From Heterocephalus glaber (lineage: Eukaryota; Chordata; Mammalia; Rodentia; Bathyergidae): a DNA stretch of 64,000 nt. A model generated the notes under the pieces. The model was given only the letters and a program-made list of their open reading frames with translations. It made no database searches and was not told where the DNA came from. Shown here piece after piece: positions 58,801 to 64,000 of this stretch. The DNA is taken from the NCBI RefSeq assembly GCF_000247695.1, contig NW_004624784.1, positions 15,198,263 through 15,262,262 on the forward strand, in the 5' to 3' direction. Position 1 is the stretch's first letter. Each line of letters begins with the position of its first letter. Made by a program: the position numbers and the translations under genes.

Positions 58801-59390
58801 ATTCACTGTCAGACACACTTGGACCAAAGGTCACTTTACCACCTGGGCTCTTGGTGTTGGTGTCAGGTTAGATCCTGCATCTAACAGTCCTTAGAAATGT
58901 GGTATTTCCCTTAGGGCCCTCTGAAATGCTGGGGGGATGTTTGTCATAGACATTGGTGGTGGCATGATGTGGTCCTTCCTCAGGGATCCCATTGCCTTCT
59001 AGCAATGGATGACAAATCTATGACCTGACTTAGGTCTAGAAACCAGGTGAGGATCTGATGTTATCCTTCTGCTTATTTTTTTTTTAAATTATACAAGTTA
59101 AGCAATTCCTTTGCCAACTGTTCACCTTTCTCATGCTGTGGTTGACTGGCCATGGTCAGATAGATGTCCCTGCTGGTCAAGGCACTGACTTGCTACCCTT
59201 TCATGTGAAAGCGCCACCCCAGTCTCTGTCCTTCTCAAATCCTAGCCTGCCCAGTGATCACAGGCTGGCCAGCCACAGCCGACTGCAGGCAGCCACCATG
59301 AAACTTCCCAAGACGCTGGTGTCTGACCCTCCAACCAGGGCATCCCCTGTTGCCTCTGGGAGGGGAGTTTCCTCTGGGGAAAGCACTTGA
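55850..59390 (-). pseudogene. Broken ERVL-class endogenous retrovirus, pol region
   Basis: Read on the minus strand the order is reverse transcriptase, RNase H, integrase, then dUTPase-like 3' coding. RT: a DQANAFFSIHWEDQKQF stretch (about 58295-58345) and the catalytic box, which reads CIDD at 58147-58158 in place of the usual YxDD. RNase H/integrase junction: YANGLMDYSMWKKH near 57095-57136. Integrase core: traces at 56540-56600. Downstream, a GVEGRFPLSLLSLTP-like run (about 56335-56380) and an LEVLIPR-like block near 56265 fit ERVL. Stops and frame changes occur throughout, so no domain can be functional. No LTR was identified; both ends are approximate. Confidence 0.8.
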
Positions 59391-59402
59391 TTTTATTCCT
59401 AG

Positions 59403-59791
59403 TGTTTTAGTAGCAAAGTGCCACAAACTGTTTTACAATAACAGAAATTTATTTTCTACCAGTTCAAGAGGCCAGAAATCTGAAATCGGGGTGATGGCAG
59501 GGTCATGCTCCTTTCAAAGGTTCCAGGGGAGGATCGATCCTTCTTTGCCTCTCCCAGCTCTTGGTTCACAGCAGCTCAGCTCCAGGCTCTGCCCCTGTCT
59601 TCATATGGCTATGCTCCCTCTGTCTTTCTCTGTGTGTCCTCTCCTTGTCTGAGGACGCCGGTCATGTTGGACTAGGGCTCTCCCTAATGACTGCGTCCTA
59701 TTTTGACTCCAACTCCGAAGGCCTTAGTTCCACATGAGGTCATATAGCAGGTACTAGGAGTTAGAATTTTAATGTATCTTTTGGGAATACA
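59403..59791 (-). mobile_element. MLT1-type MaLR solo LTR, reverse
   Basis: Begins TGTTTTAGTAGCAAAGTGCC and ends TTTTGGGAATACA. Landmarks are AATAACAGAAATTTATTTTC (59438), GGCAGGGTCATGCTCC and CACATGAGGTCATATAGCAGG. It abuts the ERVL remnant but is a MaLR LTR, not the ERVL LTR. The 5 bp flanks do not match. Confidence 0.7.
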
Positions 59792-60036
59792 CAGTGCGTC
59801 GGTAACAATAGCTAGCTGATAAATTCCCAAGTACTACACAGAAAATCCAATCTAGAATCCTACTTCTGTCCCTTCATAACTATGCTGAGGAAGCTCTGGC
59901 ATCTCCATCCATTTGTTCTGGCCCACTGTCAGGGCCTAGCTCTGAAAAGCCATCACGCATACTGTTAGGACCAGTTCTAGGTCTTAACCCTCAATCTTAC
60001 TTACATTAAGGACCTACTTCAAGGGTGAGTATTTTC

Positions 60037-60614
60037 TCTTTTTTTTTCTGTATTAAATTCTTTTATTGGTACATTATAGGTACACAACACAATTACATTT
60101 CTCACTGGGAATTGTACCTTTACATAATGCATCTTGGTTCTTATTTTTTCCCCATTCCTAGCCCTCCCTTCACGACCTCCACCCTTCCCTATTTACAAAG
60201 ACTTTATTTCCATTTTTTCCATTTCTCATCATTTTTCCTTTCCCTTCTTTCCTGTCCCCTGCCCCTCCCACTACCCCTACCCCTTGGGACCTTTTCTTCC
60301 TATTTTACATTATCGATTATTCATTCTAATCATTGGTACATTTTAGGTATACAATATAATGACATTCATCATTGGAAATTTGCACCTTTACATAGTCTCT
60401 CTTGGTTCTTATTTTTCACCCTTGCCCAGCCCTCCCTTCAACCCCTCCAGTCCTCCCTATTTACAAAGATTTTGTTCCTATTTTTCCATTTTCTCATATT
60501 AATCCCATTCCCTTCTATCCTTTCCTCTAGCCCTCCCACTTCCTTCCCCTTTGCCCCTTTTCTTCCTATTTCACATTACCTGTTATACATTTAGTCCTTA
60601 TTTACACTTTCAGT
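60037..60614 (-). mobile_element. L1-type 3' end, copy C, dimer, perfect target duplication
   Basis: Flanked by a perfect 19 bp duplication TTCAAGGGTGAGTATTTTC at 60018-60036 and 60615-60633. On the minus strand it holds an internal-type unit and then a terminal-type unit. The landmark ATTGGTACA recurs at 60065-60073 and 60332-60340, a 267 bp period. It ends in AATAAAAG and an A tail (the T-run at 60039-60047). The internal end starts CTGAAAGTGTAAATAAGGAC, the same point recognisable in copy B. The 189-codon open frame on the plus strand (60025-60594) is the antisense of the A/G-rich units, not a gene. Confidence 0.88.
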
Positions 60615-60633
60615 TTCAAGGGTGAGTATTTTC

Positions 60634-62099
60634 ATGTCAACAAACTCTCCCACCTGCACCCTTTGTCCTTCCCCTCCCTCCTCTATCCAACCCATGGCAA
60701 AGGTCAAGTACAGTGGCCACAGCCTATACCACTGACTTGCCTTCCACTCACATCTCTTCCCTGTATTCGACAGGTGAGAGCTTTGCTAATTCTGATGCCT
60801 TTGCATGCCAGGATTATTAACACTCAACTTATCACCAGCACTGGGGTTCTGAATCCCAGCTAGTTCCACTCCAGAAACCCATCTTGTGAGCTGGTTTTTC
60901 AGGCTGCTCCCATTACTAACTGACTTTTCCTGGGTGTCCCAGAAAGCAGAACTCAAGCCAGAGGCTGCTGTGCTACTCCTTTATTAGCGAGCACAATCCC
61001 AGACAATTGAGCAAGGCAAGGAGGGGAGAGCCAGACTGAGGATGCATTACTGAACTGTTTCTGCCAAGTACAACTGATTGCTCAATCTTGCAAGACCATT
61101 TCAAAAAGCTGTCTGTCTCAGGGGCATCTGCTGGGAGGGAGGAGAGGGAGGCACTTTCCACTGGCTCCCATTTCCATTGATCAAAGTTTTGGCTTGCTGG
61201 GCATTAACTCCCCAGCACTTTCTGGTTGTGCACTGTGGGTGCCAAGTGGAGCTCTACAGAGTTCACTTCGGAAAAGGGAAGCCTAGGGCCTGGAGGCCAG
61301 GGGCCTGTGGCATGTGGTGCTGGCAGTAAGTGAGGCACTGTCTGTTTTTACCTGCTTGAGGTCAGTGGAAGCCCACCAACGGCTGGGGGCAGCAGATGCT
61401 CTTAAAAAGGGAGATAGAAGAAGATGAGAGATTTGGGGCAGGGGGAAATAAGAATTTAATGAGGAGATGAGGGGCTGGGGCTTGATGGCACAGGGGAGAG
61501 ACAGTATGCACTTCACCTAAGAGGAGCAGCACACTCAGTCCCTGCTGATTGCTAGATCTTCTGTTTTTTTCCATGGTAGCTAGTTAGCTGGGTTTTCTTT
61601 GAAATTGGACAACTAATTTTCATATTTAAAACACAATGTGCATAAAAACTGTGCAAGGCAATGAAAATAGGCCCAAATATTGCTTTTTGGGCCCACTGGT
61701 TTGCAACGTCTGACATACTCTTCTTATAAAACTCAGCCCTGAGTAGACAAGGGCAGGACAGGGCCTGGTACCGGGTCTCCTGATTCCCAGACCAATGCTC
61801 TTTCCCCTACCTTTGAAGGCTGGCTTTAGCATTCACAGCCTCTAACAAGATCCCTTCTCGTCAAGAGAGCAGAATTTCCTCCCTTCAGGACCTAAGCGCC
61901 TGGATTGTGGTATTTTCTGGCAAAAATCAATCCAAACCCTGCCCTATCCTGTGCCTTGACTGGCTCCTGGCCTCACATTGGGGCCTAGACTCAGGTCCCA
62001 GTGATTCGCAGCCTTGTTGGACTGCCTAATGAGATGAAGTCAGCAGCGGGTTCTCACTACACTGGCAACCTAAGACTGGGACCCATCAATCCTGCTTCC
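60634..62099. other. Unclassified non-coding stretch
   Basis: No repeat family or gene recognised. Confidence 0.35.
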
Positions 62100-62300
62100 C
62101 ATTGCTGAGGACACCCCGAGTGACAGATGAAAGGCTCCGACTATGAATCATCTTCCTTACCTTTCCCCATCTCCAGCCATTTTCGTGAAGCCCGGAAGAT
62201 GAATGTCTGCAGGCTCTCACCTGCTCTGTTGAATAATTTCCCTTTAAAAGAGGCCACTTATCAGCAATTCATTACTTGCCTTTGTTAGCATAAACAAGAC
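62100..62300. promoter_or_regulatory. Candidate regulatory block
   Basis: Repeat-free, with GAAAGGCTCCGACTATGAATC (62130), CATTTTCGTGAAGCCCGG (62179) and TTGAATAATTTCCCTTTAAAAG (62230-62251). CACTTATCAGCAATTCATTACTTGCC (62256-62281) carries a GATA-like TTATCA and a homeodomain-like ATTCATTA. CpGs are retained in AT-rich text. Conservation untested. Confidence 0.33.
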
Positions 62301-63219
62301 CAGGGAAGTGGGCTGGGGAGGCAGGCTCCCTGCTCTTCCTGGCAGCTTCTGCCTCCATCACTCCCACTGCATGGGTTGGCCTCCAACCTCAGCCCTCCCT
62401 CCTGCTGAAGAGAAAGCAAAGACAGGTCTTAAGGAGGCTGCTCCATCTGGTGGTACCCCCTCTGGCAGATGGCATACAGCTGTTTCTGGTGACATCTGGA
62501 TGAGCACAATCAGCTTCAATTGATGGTTTCTTTCAATCTTGAATTAAATGTCACATGTTGCCTCTTTCTTTTATGGACCATATACACCTCTATCTGTGTT
62601 GTCTGTAACTACAGAAGAAGCTATTACTGGCCAGGGACCACTTCTCTGAAAGTCAGTCTTGTCCTTGTATAGTATCTCTTTGTTAGAGTATAAAAGTGGT
62701 CCCCATGGCAGGCACCTGGGGGAGATGGAACAGCAGCAATGACCCTGGAAAGGACAAACACCAGAATCACAAAACCAGGAAGATGGATCTGAGCTTTCCT
62801 TTCTGGGCAGGGGTCTGTGTGGCACAAGGCTGGACACTGGGGAGTGTTTTTCAGAAGTTTTATTCCAGGGAGGAAGAAACTGGCAGAAACCTGGGAAGCG
62901 GACCAGGGCAGAGTCCAGCCAGGCTGGAAAGTCCACCACCCTCCCACCTTGAAAGGAGAAAAGATGATAAAAAGTAAACAGATTTCCAGCTTAGCCTATC
63001 ACCTGATTTGGGACAAGGCTTGATTTTTTATGCCACCATGAAGGGACTAAGAAGAAGAGTTTTTTCTTCAGACTTCATTCTTAGGATCCAAGTTCTTTCC
63101 CCATTTCTCATAACCAGAAGCACCTCATCCCACAGTGGCCATGGTTGGATTACATGGGCCATTCAAGAACACAGTTTTGATGACTCTCCCCTTCCCTGTT
63201 CATTCTGCAGTGACTACAT
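62301..63219. other. Unclassified non-coding stretch
   Basis: Minus-strand open frames of 122 and 107 codons (62571-62947) overlap each other and a plus-strand frame; no domain recognised. Confidence 0.35.
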
Positions 63220-63690
63220 GGACATCTTGTAATCATAAATCTGATCATGTCATCCCCTGGATTAAAATGACTTGCATAGCTTCTCATTGCCTTCAGGATT
63301 AGGTCCCAAGTCCTGAACATGCCTTTGATGTGCCCTGGCCTCTAACACTCTCAGCCCTATTCCATACCCCCTCCCCCTTGCTCATATGACACAGGTCCTC
63401 TTTCAGGCTCCAGGGATCCTTCTCCTTTTCCTGCCGTAGGGCCTTTGCATTTATTCATTTCCTTACCTGGAATGACCTCCCTACTCCACCCCCACTCCCA
63501 GCCTCCCATTTAGTTAACTCCTATTTATCCTTCAGGTCCTCGTTTTAGGAAGATTTCCCAGCTGCCCCATTCTCCCTACTAGACTCCACGTCCATGAGAC
63601 GAGAGTCTGTATCCTGTTTGCTGCTACTTTTCCAATGCCAAGCATGGAGCCTGCCCCAGAGGGGCCTTTGTGCAATGAATTCATGAGAGC
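63220..63690 (+). mobile_element. LINE L2 3' end
   Basis: ATCTGATCATGTCATCCCCTGG (63239), AGGGCCTTTGCATTTATTC (63439-63457), TACCTGGAATGACCTCCC and CCAAGCATGGAGCCTGCC (63638-63655) follow the L2 3' end closely. Among the better-preserved L2 copies here. Confidence 0.85.
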
Positions 63691-64000
63691 ACAAGTTCAT
63701 AGCTACCCTAGACCTGACTATCATCTACATAGAGGGCTCAGTGCAGACTAGCTTCACCGGCTCCAGCCTCTAGCTCTTCCTCCACCACCAGAGATCTTTG
63801 TCCTCTGCTAAGCCTCCCTCAGCTACATCCATCTCTCCTGATCTTCTCTGGTCCCAGCAATGTGGGGTCCTTGTTCAGACCTCAAGCCCCTCCCCCTTGC
63901 CTCACGTTACTACCCAGGACCTGCAGCTTACTGGTCTTTTCCTATGGGGGAGGCCACTCCCCTCCACCTCCCCTCCTTTGGCAACCCCAGGATCTTTCCA
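63691..64000. other. Unclassified right edge
   Basis: C/T-rich sequence; nothing recognised before the window ends. Confidence 0.3.

Noticed and set aside
59398..59796. Treating the LTR at 59.4-59.8 kb as the 5' LTR of the adjacent ERVL
   Set aside because: Its sequence is MLT1-type (MaLR), not an ERVL LTR, and its flanks do not match; adjacency is probably coincidence.
60025..60594. 189-codon open frame rich in F, S, P and L
   Set aside because: It is the antisense of two A/G-rich L1-type units. The related frame at 33186-33425 arises from the same repeat, so similarity between them reflects repeat homology, not a protein family.

Overview
The window looks like ordinary non-coding DNA of a placental mammal, most likely a non-murid rodent. 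I recognise no protein-coding exon, structural RNA gene or promoter in it. The rodent call rests on the SINEs: about nine tRNA-derived ID elements (the best is 25373-25456), and two composite B1-dID elements (29800-30000 and 30951-31183). I see no murine B2 or B4. B1-dID composites are known from squirrel-like, dormouse-like and some hystricomorph rodents, so the murid branch is unlikely. The exact species cannot be fixed by reading alone.

Layout. From 1 to 8 kb there is an old L1-type 3' end cut by the window edge, a reverse L2, several L2 tails and two MaLR LTRs. From 8.6 to 9.7 kb an MLT1 LTR is split by a Tigger-like DNA element. From 11.3 to 15.7 kb an old L1 on the minus strand is split by a MER2-like element and followed by a 1.1 kb L2. 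From 17 to 32 kb unique sequence is sprinkled with MIR, ID and B1-dID copies. A lineage-specific L1-type insert with a perfect target duplication lies at 33.2 kb. From 34 to 41 kb there are L1M and L2 fragments. From 41.9 to 44.2 kb lies a complete LTR-internal-LTR MaLR element. From 51.5 to 53.4 kb is the longest L2, with a decayed reverse transcriptase. From about 55.9 to 59.4 kb a broken ERVL-class retrovirus pol region runs on the minus strand. A dimeric copy of the L1-type 3' unit, again with a perfect target duplication, lies at 60.0-60.6 kb. The window ends in another L2.

Between the repeats are several blocks with unusually dense CpG, homeodomain-like, octamer or GATA-like sites and no repeat signature: about 7500-7790, 20866-21145, 22360-22690, 28890-29120, 36735-36905, 50890-51130 and 62100-62300. 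These are the best candidates for conserved regulatory elements, but conservation cannot be tested from one sequence, so the calls are weak.

I did not find a convincing undescribed biological system. The most informative material is the transposon archaeology: nested insertions that give relative ages, exact target duplications, and a tandem-unit 3' end that differs between copies. Repeat names are by recognition of family sequence. Edges are exact only where a terminal motif or target duplication is described.
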